A stretch of DNA of 64,000 nucleotides from Clostridiaceae bacterium (GCA_009911065.1 QXWR01000002.1:62001-126000), one strand, 5' to 3'. Shown: positions 42,772-52,526, counted from the first letter of the stretch. The notes: generated by a model from the sequence alone, not told the origin. A program made the numbers and translations.

Positions 42772-44142
42772 TTAAGCATCTGCCAGCACATCATTAATTT
42801 CGTCTGACATCTGCTCCATTCCCGCCTGCACATCTCCACCTTCCATCATAACTTCCGCCATAATGTTCTTCCAGATGGTAGCCAGCTGAGACCAGCCTTT
42901 GTGCTGGATTCTGGGGTTAATCAAATCCAGATTGTCAAAGATTGCCTGGAAGGCCGGCTTCTTCTCCAGGAAAGCCTTACCCTCTTCGGTCTCCAAAACG
43001 GATTTTCTGGTCGGCATATAGCCGGTTCCCTCTGCCCAGGTCATATTGACCTCTTTGCTGCAAAGGTACTGTAAGAACTGCCATGCAGCATTCTTTGTAG
43101 CCTGGTCGTTCTTGGACGGAATCAGCAGCACACATCCGCCGATCTCCTGATTCTTGGTCTCTGCGCCTGGAAGCCAGGACATACCGATCTCAAAATCACA
43201 CTGGTCTACATAGTTATTGTAAAGGGAGCTGGTGTGTACCACAGACAATGCCTTGCCGGAGATAAAGTTCTGTCTCATATTGGAAGAAGCATCCTCTGCT
43301 GTGCCGGTCCAGTAAGTATAACCTGCATTACACCAATCCTGAATTTTCTGTGCTATGGCAACTGCCTTCTCGTCGCCTAAATCGGTCGTTACCTGATCGT
43401 CATTAATAATCTTCACGCCCTGATTCAAGTAAAACGTCTCAAAATACCACTGATCCCAACCAGGAATAATGGTGGCATATACTTCTGTGGAACCGTCGGC
43501 CGCCTTTTTGGTCCCCTTCTCCATGAAAGCGTCCATCTCATCCCAGGTAGTTGGCATGGTAATTCCCATCTCGTCTGCCATATCCTTGTTGTAATACATA
43601 ATCTGAGTAGAAATCAAAAACGGAAGAGAAACCTGTTTTCCATTGTATTTTGCCGCTTCCACCATACCATCGCCAAAGTCGTCAATATCATAACCAGATG
43701 CTTTGATGTAAGGTGTCAAATCCTCTGTCAATCCGCCTGCCCCGTACTCTGCCACATATGGGGTGTTGGCCACGGTCAGTGCCGGCAAATCCGTTCCTGC
43801 CGCATGAGCTGCCACCAATGCCTCGTTCAGTTTGGTATAGCTTCCAATGTACTCTGCCTCCACGGTAATCAGATCCTGAGAATTGTTAAAATCACTGACC
43901 ACTTTATCTACTGTGGCGGAATACTGATCTTCCAGAGCATGCCACCACTTAATGGTAATCGGCTCTGTCACCTCATACTGAGCCGGGTCAACTGGCGCTG
44001 TCTCTCCACCTGCCTCGGTTTCCACCGATCCATTGTCTCCCCCTCCTACTGCTGCCTTTCCCGTAGATCCTCCCCCGCTACAGCCGGAAACCGCGCTCAT
44101 CACCATAGCCGCTGCCAGCAGCAGTGCAACTTTCTTTTTCAT
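42772..44142 (-). CDS. ugpB: Extracellular solute-binding lipoprotein, UgpB-like
   Basis: 456 residues. Signal peptide with lipobox (MSAVSGC, Cys21) and a Gly-rich linker. The mature domain has IKWWHALEDQYSATVDKVV at its start and WAEGTGYMPTRKSVL near the end, as in UgpB-like CUT1 binding proteins for G3P diesters. It is the first gene of the operon, with AAAGGGG before the ATG. Sugar binding remains possible. Confidence 0.85.
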   Translation of the reverse strand: MKKKVALLLAAAMVMSAVSGCSGGGSTGKAAVGGGDNGSVETEAGGETAPVDPAQYEVTEPITIKWWHALEDQYSATVDKVVSDFNNSQDLITVEAEYIGSYTKLNEALVAAHAAGTDLPALTVANTPYVAEYGAGGLTEDLTPYIKASGYDIDDFGDGMVEAAKYNGKQVSLPFLISTQIMYYNKDMADEMGITMPTTWDEMDAFMEKGTKKAADGSTEVYATIIPGWDQWYFETFYLNQGVKIINDDQVTTDLGDEKAVAIAQKIQDWCNAGYTYWTGTAEDASSNMRQNFISGKALSVVHTSSLYNNYVDQCDFEIGMSWLPGAETKNQEIGGCVLLIPSKNDQATKNAAWQFLQYLCSKEVNMTWAEGTGYMPTRKSVLETEEGKAFLEKKPAFQAIFDNLDLINPRIQHKGWSQLATIWKNIMAEVMMEGGDVQAGMEQMSDEINDVLADA

Positions 44143-44500
44143 AATATATTTCCCCTTTCTTTAAATTTTTATGGTCATACATACAATACAAACCGTTCCT
44201 GGCTCTCACAATCCCATTGACAGCCTCTCCTGGAAAAATGCACAAAAAAAGAGACGTAGACAATTATAAAACACCTTTATGGATTCACTGTTTGCCTTAT
44301 CTCATTCTCTCTGCAGCAGACCATATTTAATTTGTGATAGTGTTATACTATCACAAATTGCTTCATCTTGCAAGTACTTTTTGTGAAAATCTACAAATTT
44401 TCATTTTATCATCTGGCCTTTTTTCGATATTTTTTGCCCCAAAACTACAAACCCCAAATGATATTGATTAATTTTTCACAATATTTATTTCACTTTTCTC
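44143..44500. promoter_or_regulatory. AT-rich control region with a perfect palindrome upstream of ugpB
   Basis: A perfect inverted repeat, AATTTGTGATAGT (44329-44341) and ACTATCACAAATT (44347-44359) around a five-base centre, lies about 190 bases upstream of ugpB. A likely -10 box overlaps its centre on the minus strand and TTGCAA lies upstream (about 44370). It should be the operator of a dimeric repressor or activator not encoded here. The leader after it holds no clear terminator, unlike glpA and glpK. The rest of the gap is AT-rich and shows nothing else. Confidence 0.7.
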
Positions 44501-45142
44501 TTATTGATTAGATATTTTATCCACCTCCGGCAAATATCGTTCAAACACAGAATAGAAAAAATGAGAGGCAAAGTAACAAGCCAATGCAAGCCAAACCATA
44601 AACAACACGGGTAAAAACCAGGCAATCACTCCGAAAATCCCATAAATAACCAAAATTGTAACCGATACGTAAAGATTCCCCACACCCATAACCAAAGCGC
44701 TGCCCACTGCCTTTTTAAAAGAAACCCGAAAAGAAGCAATGAGAGGAAACAAATAAATTACCGTTAAAAAATAAACAAATAGCAGGCTTACCAAAATCAC
44801 CCGAATCCCCCACCGGATCATTCCGTTTACCGGCAAAAACTGGCAAGCATACAAATCTGTCATCAAGAACCCCCCCACTGCTGCAGCTGCCAGCCAAATA
44901 ACGGTTGATAAAACAAAATTCTCCCGAAAGCTTTTCCAGAAACTTTTAAAAATATATCCTTCTTCATTCCTGGTTAATTTTAACGTATAGGAAAAAAGAG
45001 CTGTGGTAGATGCGCCAATCGTAATTACAGGAAGGGAAAACAGCAGCCACAAAAAACCAATCACACAGAGATTCATCATTTTTTCCATAAAAACCCAAAA
45101 CCGGTTTTCCGGATTAAAAAAACCATTGGCGCTGAAATTCAT
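44501..45142 (-). CDS. YesL/DUF624 family membrane protein
   Basis: 213 residues with five or six membrane helices. The N-terminal NPENRFWVFMEKMMNLCVIGFLWLLFS-type sequence and GASTTALFSYTLKLTR are typical of DUF624 proteins, which usually accompany CUT1 ABC importers. It lies upstream of ugpB on the same strand, behind its own AT-rich 3' region, and divergent from the gene at 45235. The function is unknown. Confidence 0.83.
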   Translation of the reverse strand: MNFSANGFFNPENRFWVFMEKMMNLCVIGFLWLLFSLPVITIGASTTALFSYTLKLTRNEEGYIFKSFWKSFRENFVLSTVIWLAAAAVGGFLMTDLYACQFLPVNGMIRWGIRVILVSLLFVYFLTVIYLFPLIASFRVSFKKAVGSALVMGVGNLYVSVTILVIYGIFGVIAWFLPVLFMVWLALACYFASHFFYSVFERYLPEVDKISNQ

Positions 45143-45234
45143 AAATTTTCTTCCTTTCTGTATTGCTAAATTCCTGCAAAAATTCTACAAATTTATCCAT
45201 AAATATGGTATACTTTTTTCAGGAGGTTACAATT

Positions 45235-45930
45235 ATGTTTAAAAATTTCCGTTTTATTCAAAGCTGGAAAAAAGATCGGGAGACTTTAAAAACCCTTACC
45301 TTTTCTCAAAAACTCCGTTTTATACTGGATTATTACCGAGGGTATTTCTTCCTTGGCTTTGTGTTCCTTCTTCTGTTATTTTATATGGGAGATCTGTATA
45401 TCAAAAGCCATCAGATCATTGACCTTCAGGGTTTTTTCGTCAATGACCGTCAAAATCTGTTTCCTGCTGACCGGTTGATTCAGGAATTTTCCGATTACTC
45501 CGGCACTGGGTCCAGACATCGGATTGCCTTTGAAGATTCTCTTTTTGTAGATCTGGATTCTAGCAGCGAATACCATGCCGCCAGTCAGGGAAAGATTGTG
45601 GCTTACACAGCAGCCCGGGAGCTAGACTTTCTTGTAGTTCCACAGGACCTGGCCTTATACTATGCCCAGTCCTTCCCTCTATATGATCTGGAAGATTTGC
45701 TGTCTGCAGACGATGCTTTACAGACTTTGACCAGAAATGATTTGATTTATGCTGTGGATGGCACGAACACAAGAAAAGCCTGCTGCCTGAATCTCCAGGC
45801 ATCCCGCTTTCTGAAAGACCCTGCCTATGATGGCATGGATACCTATTGTCTGTTGGTTCTGTCCTACACCACCCGCACTGAGGCTATGCGCACCTTTCTC
45901 CGCTATGCCTACCAGCTGCCGCCTGTCTGA
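45235..45930 (+). CDS. Single-pass membrane protein with extracytoplasmic domain, function unknown
   Basis: 231 residues from the ATG at 45235, which has AGGAGG eight bases upstream. A basic N-terminal part (FIQSWKKDRETLKTL) of about 35 residues precedes one membrane helix (about 38-58), then an outside domain of about 170 residues. I recognise no motif. It is divergent from the DUF624 gene, a partner often seen near CUT1 importers, and could act with it. The two start codons lie 92 bases apart, so promoters for both must lie in this short gap. Confidence 0.75.
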   Translation: MFKNFRFIQSWKKDRETLKTLTFSQKLRFILDYYRGYFFLGFVFLLLLFYMGDLYIKSHQIIDLQGFFVNDRQNLFPADRLIQEFSDYSGTGSRHRIAFEDSLFVDLDSSSEYHAASQGKIVAYTAARELDFLVVPQDLALYYAQSFPLYDLEDLLSADDALQTLTRNDLIYAVDGTNTRKACCLNLQASRFLKDPAYDGMDTYCLLVLSYTTRTEAMRTFLRYAYQLPPV

Positions 45931-46057
45931 CCACTTAAAATCCTTTTCATTTTAGATGATTTTATAGGATAATTCCCAAATAGCCATGCCGCCGAAGAAA
46001 AACCTCCGGCGGCATTCCAATCATTCCCACAAAAATAATGATTTACGCAGACGGTTC

Positions 46058-46420
46058 TTATACTCTGGCCACGTTTTTGGTAGCCACAATCGGGATTCCA
46101 GTGCCTGCACAGTTTTCAATAACCACATCACCGATTGCCACAGGAGCTTCCACAGAAGTTTCCCGGATTTCCTTCATAATGTCAAAAATCTTTCCCTTGG
46201 GAATATCCTCTTTGGTCTTTACAGAAACCATGGAAAGCTCTCCTCCGTTTACATGTACGCTGGAGGTTACAATCCGGGTGGGGCTTAACACTTCTTTGTG
46301 AGCATAATCTTCCCCTCTTTTACAGGTGTTTCCGCTCACTTCTACATTCTCCCCGTCTATACGGACTGTCAGCGGGCATCCAAGCGGGCACCCAATACAG
46401 ATTAATTCTCTTGTCTCCAT
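46058..46420 (-). CDS. DUF1667 protein of the anaerobic glycerol-3-phosphate dehydrogenase
   Basis: 120 residues. The N-terminal CIGCPLGCPLTV cysteine cluster and a fourth cysteine in GNTCKRGEDYA suggest an iron-sulfur or metal site; the C-terminal part has VLSPTRIVTSSV and NCAGTGIPIVATKNV. In Clostridia it is regularly encoded after GlpA and an FAD/NAD oxidoreductase and is taken as the third subunit. The start follows the flavoprotein stop by one base, so the genes are translated together. Confidence 0.9.
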   Translation of the reverse strand: METRELICIGCPLGCPLTVRIDGENVEVSGNTCKRGEDYAHKEVLSPTRIVTSSVHVNGGELSMVSVKTKEDIPKGKIFDIMKEIRETSVEAPVAIGDVVIENCAGTGIPIVATKNVARV

Positions 46421-46421
46421 A

Positions 46422-47687
46422 TTATTCCACCTCCGTACAAATCACAATATTCTTCAAATCCGGATATTCGCCAAAGCTGTCTTTCTTTAAAATCACCTGC
46501 TCCATCTCACCAGGAGCCAGAACCTTTTTCTTCTTCTTGGAAACCTGGACTCCGTCATAATAGACACTGATGTACCGGTCTTTATACACATCTGCCACCC
46601 GGAAACGAACCGTCACCTTATCCTGCATATGGTTTACATCCAGCGTCTGAGGCACGGTATACCGGACTCCATTTTCTGCCTTTAATGTTACCACATGGCA
46701 GTTGTCCTTCTTCTCACCGGCATTTACATAAGCAGCCGCGTTGATTCCAGCCAAAGTAGCTTCCTCTGATACATAGTCTACCAGATCATGTACATGAAGG
46801 ACATTTCCGCAGGCAAACACACCTTCGGAACTGGTCTCCAGCTGATCATTCACCTCCGGCCCGGAAGTAATCCGGCTCATCTCAATGCCAATGCTCCGGC
46901 TTAACTCATTCTCAGGAATCAGGCCTACAGACAGAAGGAGTGTGTCACAAGTATAATGTTCCTCGGTTCCCGGAATTGGCTTCCGGTCCGGACCTACCTG
47001 TGCGATAGTGATTCCAGTCACCCGCTCTTTCCCTTCAATGTCCACCACGGTATGGCTAAGCTTTAAGGGAATCCCATAGTCGTCCAGACACTGAACAATG
47101 TTTCTCTTCAGACCGCCGGAGTAAGGCATCAGCTCTGCCACTACCTTCACTTTGGCTCCCTCTAAGGTCATTCTTCTGGCCATAATCAGTCCAATGTCTC
47201 CGGAACCCAAAATTACAACCTCTCTGCCCACGCTGAAACCTTCAATATTCATCAGGCGCTGAGCGGTTCCTGCAGAATAAATTCCTGCCGGACGATATCC
47301 GGGAATATTCAATGCGCCTCTTGGACGCTCTCTGCAGCCCATGGCCAAAATTACTGCTTTTGCCTGAATGGTGGTTAAACCATCCTCCCGGTTAATCACC
47401 GTTACCTCTTTATCCTTGTTAATATCAATTACCATGGTATTCAGCTTATAGGGAATCTTTTCTGCTTCCACCATGTCAATATAACGGGATGCATACTCTG
47501 GTCCGGTCAGCTCTTCTTTAAAGGTATGCAGGCCAAAACCATTGTGAATACACTGGTTTAAAATTCCTCCCAGGCAGCCGTCCCGCTCCAGAATCAGAAT
47601 ATCCTGAATACCTGCCTTTCTTGCTGCCACCGCAGCTGCAAGCCCTGCAGGACCTCCTCCGATAATTACAATATCATGCTTTTCCAT
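46422..47687 (-). CDS. FAD/NAD(P)-binding oxidoreductase, GlpB-like subunit
   Basis: 421 residues. The FAD loop IVIIGGGPAGLAAAVAARKAG, the central VILGSGDIGLIMARRM nucleotide loop and the FACGNVLHVHDLVDYVSEE segment are typical of the flavoprotein paired with GlpA in Clostridia. It should pass electrons from G3P oxidation to a further acceptor. It lies 12 bases after glpA and one base before the DUF1667 gene. Confidence 0.88.
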   Translation of the reverse strand: MEKHDIVIIGGGPAGLAAAVAARKAGIQDILILERDGCLGGILNQCIHNGFGLHTFKEELTGPEYASRYIDMVEAEKIPYKLNTMVIDINKDKEVTVINREDGLTTIQAKAVILAMGCRERPRGALNIPGYRPAGIYSAGTAQRLMNIEGFSVGREVVILGSGDIGLIMARRMTLEGAKVKVVAELMPYSGGLKRNIVQCLDDYGIPLKLSHTVVDIEGKERVTGITIAQVGPDRKPIPGTEEHYTCDTLLLSVGLIPENELSRSIGIEMSRITSGPEVNDQLETSSEGVFACGNVLHVHDLVDYVSEEATLAGINAAAYVNAGEKKDNCHVVTLKAENGVRYTVPQTLDVNHMQDKVTVRFRVADVYKDRYISVYYDGVQVSKKKKKVLAPGEMEQVILKKDSFGEYPDLKNIVICTEVE

Positions 47688-47699
47688 GTCGCTGCCCTC

Positions 47700-49136
47700 C
47701 TATTTCTGACCGGTCAACATATTGGAACCGGGTGCGTTTTTACAAATCTGTTCCATCTCCATGCCACGCTCTCTGGCAAGAATCTCCATGGTCCTGGGGG
47801 TGCAGAAACCTGCCTGACACCGACCCATGCCCTGACGTACCCGGCGTTTGATACCATCTAAGGAAACCGCTCCTAATGTACGGTTAATGGCATCTATAAT
47901 CTCGCCCTCACTGACGCCTTCACAGCGGCAGATAATGGTTCCATACTCTGGATGCTCTTTGATCAAAGCAGCACGCTCTTCCATTGTCATCTTCTCTGGA
48001 CGGACAAAACCTTTGCGCGTTTTGTTCCAGTCTGCCTTCTTTGCGGCTCCGGCTTTTTTAGCCACCTCTTCGGCCAGATAAACTCCAATAGCCGGCGCAG
48101 AGGTCAGTCCCGGAGACTCAATGCCTGCCGCATCGAAAAATCCCGGTGCATCCTCTGCCTCTCCCACAATGAAATCATCTCCATCCTCATGGGCACGCAG
48201 TCCGGAGAAGGAAGTAATCACCTGGCGGAAGGGAACGTTTTTCACGCTGACGCTGCCCTTTTCCATAATCTCTGCCAGCTCCAAAGCTGTGGTAGCTGTG
48301 GATTCCTTATCCTCAATATTCTTTGCCGTAGGTCCGGTAAGAAGATTTCCGTGGATGGTAGGAGTCACCAAAATTCCTTTTCCCAACTTGCCGGGAAGCT
48401 GGAAGATGGTGTGGTGTACATGGTTTCCTGCTTCCTTGTCCAGAAGACAGTAATCCCCCTTTCTTGGGGTAATATGTAACTTTCTGTTGCTGACCATATT
48501 GTGAATCTCGTCTGCATAAACTCCTGCAGCATTGATTACATAAGTCGTATGAATCACACCGTCGCCCGTTTGAAGATCGTATCCGGTTTCGGTCTTTACC
48601 ACGTTGTCAACTTTGGTGTTAAACAAAAATTCCACTCCATTGTCACAGGCATTTTCTGCCAGAGCGATAGTCAGTCCAAAGGGACACACAATTCCTCCGG
48701 TAGGCGCATAGAGAGCTGCCACCACAGCATCGCTGACGTTCGGCTCCATGGCTCTTGCCTCGTCTCCTGTGATGATCTTTAAATCCGGCACCCCGTTCTT
48801 AATGCCCTTGTCATACAGTTCCTGAAGCGCTGGCCGGTCCTCCTCGGCAAAACAGAGAATCAGAGAACCATTTCTCTCAAACTCAAAATCCAAATCCTTA
48901 GCAAGCTCTCCCATCATCTGGTTGCCTTCCACATTGAATCTTGCCTTCACGGACCCGGGCACTGCGTCATGTCCGGCATGGACAATAGCGCTGTTGGCCT
49001 TGGATGTGCCGGAACAGACATCCTCCTCCCGCTCTACCAGTGCTGTGTGAAGCTCATAGCGGGAAAGTTCTCTTGCTACCGCACAGCCGGTCACACCGCC
49101 GCCGATCACCACCGCATCGAAATTCCATTCCTTCAT
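47700..49136 (-). CDS. glpA: Anaerobic glycerol-3-phosphate dehydrogenase subunit A
   Basis: 478 residues from the ATG at 49136, which has GGAGG upstream. The DAO fold starts with AVVIGGGVTGCAVARELSR (FAD) and SGTSKANSAIVHAG. The C-terminal BFD-like [2Fe-2S] domain has ICRCEGVSEGEI and GMGRCQAGFC. It oxidises G3P to dihydroxyacetone phosphate at the membrane, with the two downstream subunits. A promoter, a leader of about 200 bases and an intrinsic terminator precede it, so GlpP antitermination is predicted. Confidence 0.93.
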   Translation of the reverse strand: MKEWNFDAVVIGGGVTGCAVARELSRYELHTALVEREEDVCSGTSKANSAIVHAGHDAVPGSVKARFNVEGNQMMGELAKDLDFEFERNGSLILCFAEEDRPALQELYDKGIKNGVPDLKIITGDEARAMEPNVSDAVVAALYAPTGGIVCPFGLTIALAENACDNGVEFLFNTKVDNVVKTETGYDLQTGDGVIHTTYVINAAGVYADEIHNMVSNRKLHITPRKGDYCLLDKEAGNHVHHTIFQLPGKLGKGILVTPTIHGNLLTGPTAKNIEDKESTATTALELAEIMEKGSVSVKNVPFRQVITSFSGLRAHEDGDDFIVGEAEDAPGFFDAAGIESPGLTSAPAIGVYLAEEVAKKAGAAKKADWNKTRKGFVRPEKMTMEERAALIKEHPEYGTIICRCEGVSEGEIIDAINRTLGAVSLDGIKRRVRQGMGRCQAGFCTPRTMEILARERGMEMEQICKNAPGSNMLTGQK

Positions 49137-49258
49137 GTTTCTTCCTCCATTTACGTTTTTGCACCATCCGGCGTCTTTTATAAAGATGCCAGGAAGATAC
49201 ACCTACCAGACAGTTACTTCCTTTCAAACAATATTGCAGCCGGTTTGTCCCCGTAATG

Positions 49259-49310
49259 CAAAAAGAGTAAGGAGAAATTAACGGTTTGTCCGTTTCCTTC
49301 ACCTTACTCT
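49259..49310 (-). terminator. Leader terminator upstream of glpA (predicted GlpP target)
   Basis: On the minus strand AGAGTAAGG (49310-49302) pairs with CCTTACTCT (49272-49264), followed by TTTTTG. An inner AACGG and CCGTT pair lies in the loop. It stands between promoter and glpA, so it must be read through for expression. The glpK leader has a terminator of the same build. Confidence 0.85.
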
Positions 49311-49342
49311 CTCGTCTCAAAGGTTTTTTTAACTGGTTTTAT

Positions 49343-49370
49343 GTTATCATACTTCTACATAAATTGTCAA
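49343..49370 (-). promoter_or_regulatory. glpA promoter
   Basis: A perfect TTGACA (49370-49365 on the minus strand) is followed 16 bases later by GATAAC, a weak -10 box; TATGAT at 49351-49346 is too close. Transcription from here would enter the leader terminator after about 30-70 bases. Confidence 0.6.
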
Positions 49371-49418
49371 GAAAATTCTAACTTTTCTTTTCGTTATCTT
49401 TTTAACAGTTATAACGAT

Positions 49419-50117
49419 TTATTCGCTGATTGTCACTACTCCCGGCATTTCCGTCAGTTTGGAAAAAAGGGATGCCTTATCTACTCCCGGCGGGTAAACC
49501 ACTTCAAATTCCAGCTTTACTTCTTCCTTTTTATTCTTGTGAATTTTCACGGAAGTCACATCCACCTTGCTCTGTTCCAGGAAATTCCGCATTCTCTCCA
49601 CTGCCCCTTCTTCCTGCATAAGAGTCATATGTATGTTGCCGCTGGAAGCCACCTGAGCAAAATAGGCAATCTTGTGGGTAATAATCTGCATAAGAATAAT
49701 CATCAGCGCCGAGGCAATGCCAATCACATAAAGCCCAGCCCCCATGGCCAAACCAACGCTTGCTGTAGCCCATATTCCGGCTGCTGTCGTAAGGCCGTTG
49801 ACCAGGTTGTTTCTGACAAAAATTACGCCTGCTCCCAAAAAACCTACCCCGCTGATTACCTGAGCCGCCACACGGGCCGCATCATGATCCGGCATATCCT
49901 GAAATCCGTATTTGGAAACTACCATAGCCAAAGCCGCACCCAAAGCCACGATAGAATGGGTTCGCGTGCCTGCAGATTTGTTCCGGTTCTTCCGCTCGTT
50001 TCCAATCATCCACCCCAATACGCCGGCAACCCCGATCCGCAACAGCAGCTCCAGCTGCGCCAACAGGTACTGGGGGTTTGTCATTTCCATAACTGCAACA
50101 CCGAATGAATCGATCAT
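49419..50117 (-). CDS. MgtC/SapB family membrane protein
   Basis: 232 residues. MgtC signature: LLLRIGVAGVLGWMIGNERK, AGTRTHSIVALGAAL, RVAAQVISGVGFLGAGVIF, GLTTAAGIWATASVGLAMG, about five membrane helices, then a C-terminal ACT-like cytoplasmic domain (about 150-232). Relatives are linked to Mg2+ homeostasis or virulence. It follows glpK by 39 bases on the same strand, so it should be on the GlpP-controlled transcript, an unusual partner. Confidence 0.92.
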   Translation of the reverse strand: MIDSFGVAVMEMTNPQYLLAQLELLLRIGVAGVLGWMIGNERKNRNKSAGTRTHSIVALGAALAMVVSKYGFQDMPDHDAARVAAQVISGVGFLGAGVIFVRNNLVNGLTTAAGIWATASVGLAMGAGLYVIGIASALMIILMQIITHKIAYFAQVASSGNIHMTLMQEEGAVERMRNFLEQSKVDVTSVKIHKNKKEEVKLEFEVVYPPGVDKASLFSKLTEMPGVVTISE

Positions 50118-50156
50118 TTCTGCCTCCTGTTCTTTCTTGCATTCAGGGCTTTCGGT

Positions 50157-51653
50157 CTATTCTTCTTCTGACCAGCAAATCGCACACTTTACCGCACGTT
50201 TCCATCCCTTGATCAGCTTTTCCCGCTGTTCTTTTTCCATAGAGTTTTCAAATGTTCTGGAAATCTTCCAGTTTTTCCGGATTTCCTCTTTATCTTTCCA
50301 GTAACCTACTGCCAATCCCGCCAGATAAGCGGCTCCCAATGCGGTGGTCTCAATACATTCCGGCCGGACAATCTGAGTATTTAAAATGTCAGACTGAAAC
50401 TGCATAAGGAAATTGTTGGCGCAGGCGCCCCCGTCTACCCGAAGCTGCTTTAGTGGAATCCCGGAATCCTGTTCCATGGCCTCAATCAAATCCGACACCT
50501 GATAGGCCATAGACTCCACCGTTGCACGGATAAATTGCTCTTTATTGGTTCCCCTTGTCACTCCTACAATCGTTCCGCGGGCATAAGCATCCCAGTAGGG
50601 CGCACCCATACCGGCAAAAGCCGGAACCACGTACACGCCGCCGGTATCTTCTACAGATGTGCAGTATTCCTCGGTCTGTCCGGCGGTCCGCACCATACGC
50701 ATCTCATCCCGCAGCCACTGAACTGCAGCTCCTGCCACAAAGACGCTTCCTTCTAATGCATACTGACTTTCCTCCTGGCTGCTGGCAGCGATGGTCGTCA
50801 AAAGTCCGTTGGCCGATTTCACGGCGGCGGCTCCTGTATTCATTAACAAAAAGCATCCGGTACCGTATGTATTTTTCACTTCCCCCGCATCAAAACAGCA
50901 TTGGCCAAACAAAGCGGCCTGCTGGTCTCCTGCGGCGCCGGCAATGGGAACCTTACCCCCCATCACATCGGAAGAGGTGTATCCATAGACACAGCTGGAA
51001 GGTTTCACATCTGGAAGCATACATTTTGGAATCCGGAAATATTCCAAAATCTCCTCATCCCAACATTTCTTATGAATGTCAAACAACATGGTTCTGGCCG
51101 CATTGGTATAGTCCGTCACATGGATACAGCCTTTGGTCAGATTCCAAATCAGCCATGTATCCACGGTTCCAAACAGCAGCTCCCCCCGCTCAGCCCGCTC
51201 TCTGGCCCCTTCTACATGGTCCAGAATCCACTCAATCTTGCTGCCGGAAAAATAAGCGTCCGGGATTAGTCCGGTCCGGTCAATCACCTTTTCCTCCAGA
51301 CCGTCTTCCTTCAGCTTCTCAATCCGGTCCGCAGTCCGGCGGCACTGCCATACAATGGCATTGTACACCGGCTCCCCGGTATCTCTGTCCCAAACAATCG
51401 TGGTCTCCCTCTGATTCGTAATTCCAATCGCCGCAATATCACTGTAATGAGCGCCGATTTTTCCCATAGCCTCCATGGTCACAGAAAGCTGAGACGACCA
51501 AATCTCCATAGGATTGTGCTCCACCCATCCGGGCTGTGGATAGATCTGAGTAAACTCTTTTTGAGCCACACTACAGATGGTTCCCTGCTGATCAAACAGA
51601 ATACACCTGGAACTGGTGGTTCCCTGATCCAATGCAATTACGTATTTTGCCAT
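50157..51653 (-). CDS. glpK: Glycerol kinase
   Basis: 498 residues. FGGY kinase features: [50 protein letters not shown], the catalytic Asp region in [23 protein letters not shown] and [18 protein letters not shown]. It phosphorylates glycerol to G3P, which feeds GlpA and activates GlpP. It has its own promoter and leader terminator, and the ATG follows GGAAAGGAG. No glpF facilitator is in the window. Confidence 0.97.
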   Translation of the reverse strand: MAKYVIALDQGTTSSRCILFDQQGTICSVAQKEFTQIYPQPGWVEHNPMEIWSSQLSVTMEAMGKIGAHYSDIAAIGITNQRETTIVWDRDTGEPVYNAIVWQCRRTADRIEKLKEDGLEEKVIDRTGLIPDAYFSGSKIEWILDHVEGARERAERGELLFGTVDTWLIWNLTKGCIHVTDYTNAARTMLFDIHKKCWDEEILEYFRIPKCMLPDVKPSSCVYGYTSSDVMGGKVPIAGAAGDQQAALFGQCCFDAGEVKNTYGTGCFLLMNTGAAAVKSANGLLTTIAASSQEESQYALEGSVFVAGAAVQWLRDEMRMVRTAGQTEEYCTSVEDTGGVYVVPAFAGMGAPYWDAYARGTIVGVTRGTNKEQFIRATVESMAYQVSDLIEAMEQDSGIPLKQLRVDGGACANNFLMQFQSDILNTQIVRPECIETTALGAAYLAGLAVGYWKDKEEIRKNWKISRTFENSMEKEQREKLIKGWKRAVKCAICWSEEE

Positions 51654-51736
51654 TTCCCTTCTCCTTTCCTCACCTGCCAGATGACCTTCCTACCTGCCAT
51701 CCCAAAAACACTTGTTAAAATTTTCTCAAACAATGC

Positions 51737-51780
51737 AGAAAAAGCAGGGGATGAACGGTTTTCCGCATCATCTACCTGCT
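51737..51780 (-). terminator. Leader terminator upstream of glpK (predicted GlpP target)
   Basis: On the minus strand AGCAGG (51780-51775) pairs with CCTGCT (51748-51743), followed by TTTTCTG. The loop holds GATGA, GCGG, AAAA, CCG and TCATC, which pair further. Layout and inner CGG...CCGTT match the glpA leader. It lies 84 bases upstream of the glpK ATG, after the promoter. Confidence 0.8.
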
Positions 51781-51817
51781 CTGTCATCTCTAAGGCGGTA
51801 TTCTCTATATGTCTAAC

Positions 51818-51847
51818 AGTGTACCATATTCGCTTTGGTACTGTCAA
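51818..51847 (-). promoter_or_regulatory. glpK promoter
   Basis: TTGACA (51847-51842) and TACACT (51823-51818) on the minus strand with an 18-base spacer. The transcript would start about 30 bases before the leader terminator. Confidence 0.75.
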
Positions 51848-51957
51848 GGGAAATACTTCCTGTTTTTTAATTACTTATTCATTCCTTGTTACGGTTCACG
51901 GATACCCAGCGAGCAGTAACCATTCGTTCCCATTCACAGAATCCTTGTATAACATCC

Positions 51958-52494
51958 TTAATAGTTGGTCTCACGAATCTCAAAATAACTTTGGGGATGA
52001 GCGCATACCGGACAAACTTCCGGAGCTTTTGTTCCCACCATAACATGACCGCAGTTGCGGCACTCCCACACGCGAACCTCACTTTTCTCAAAAACAGAAG
52101 CGGTTTCCACATTGTTCAGCAACGCACGATAACGCTCTTCATGCTGCTTTTCAATCTCTCCAACCATGCGGAATTTCGCTGCCAACTCCGGAAAGCCTTC
52201 TTCCTCTGCTGTCTTTGCAAATCCTTCATACATATCGGTCCATTCGTAGTTCTCGCCATCTGCAGCAGCGGCAAGATTGGCTGCGGTACTGCCAATGCCA
52301 TTTAATTCTTTCAGCCACATTTTCGCATGTTCCCGCTCGTTTTCTGCAGTCTTCAAAAACATCGCAGAAATCTGCTCATAGCCTTCCTTTTTTGCCACGG
52401 AAGCAAAATATGTGTATTTGTTTCGCGCGCCGGATTCGCCGGAAAATGCCGCCTGAAGATTCTTTTCGGTCTGTGTTCCCTCATACTTTCCCAT
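51958..52494 (-). CDS. rbr: Rubrerythrin
   Basis: 178 residues from the ATG at 52494 ([13 protein letters not shown]), which has AGGAGATG upstream. The N-terminal ferritin-like di-iron domain has [34 protein letters not shown] and [10 protein letters not shown]. The C-terminal rubredoxin domain has [12 protein letters not shown] and [14 protein letters not shown]. It reduces hydrogen peroxide with electrons from rubredoxin or NADH, protecting an anaerobe from oxygen. A PerR-like box overlaps its promoter. Confidence 0.96.
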   Translation of the reverse strand: MGKYEGTQTEKNLQAAFSGESGARNKYTYFASVAKKEGYEQISAMFLKTAENEREHAKMWLKELNGIGSTAANLAAAADGENYEWTDMYEGFAKTAEEEGFPELAAKFRMVGEIEKQHEERYRALLNNVETASVFEKSEVRVWECRNCGHVMVGTKAPEVCPVCAHPQSYFEIRETNY

Positions 52495-52526
52495 TTTTAT
52501 CATCTCCTTTTTAATAATAATATTTA

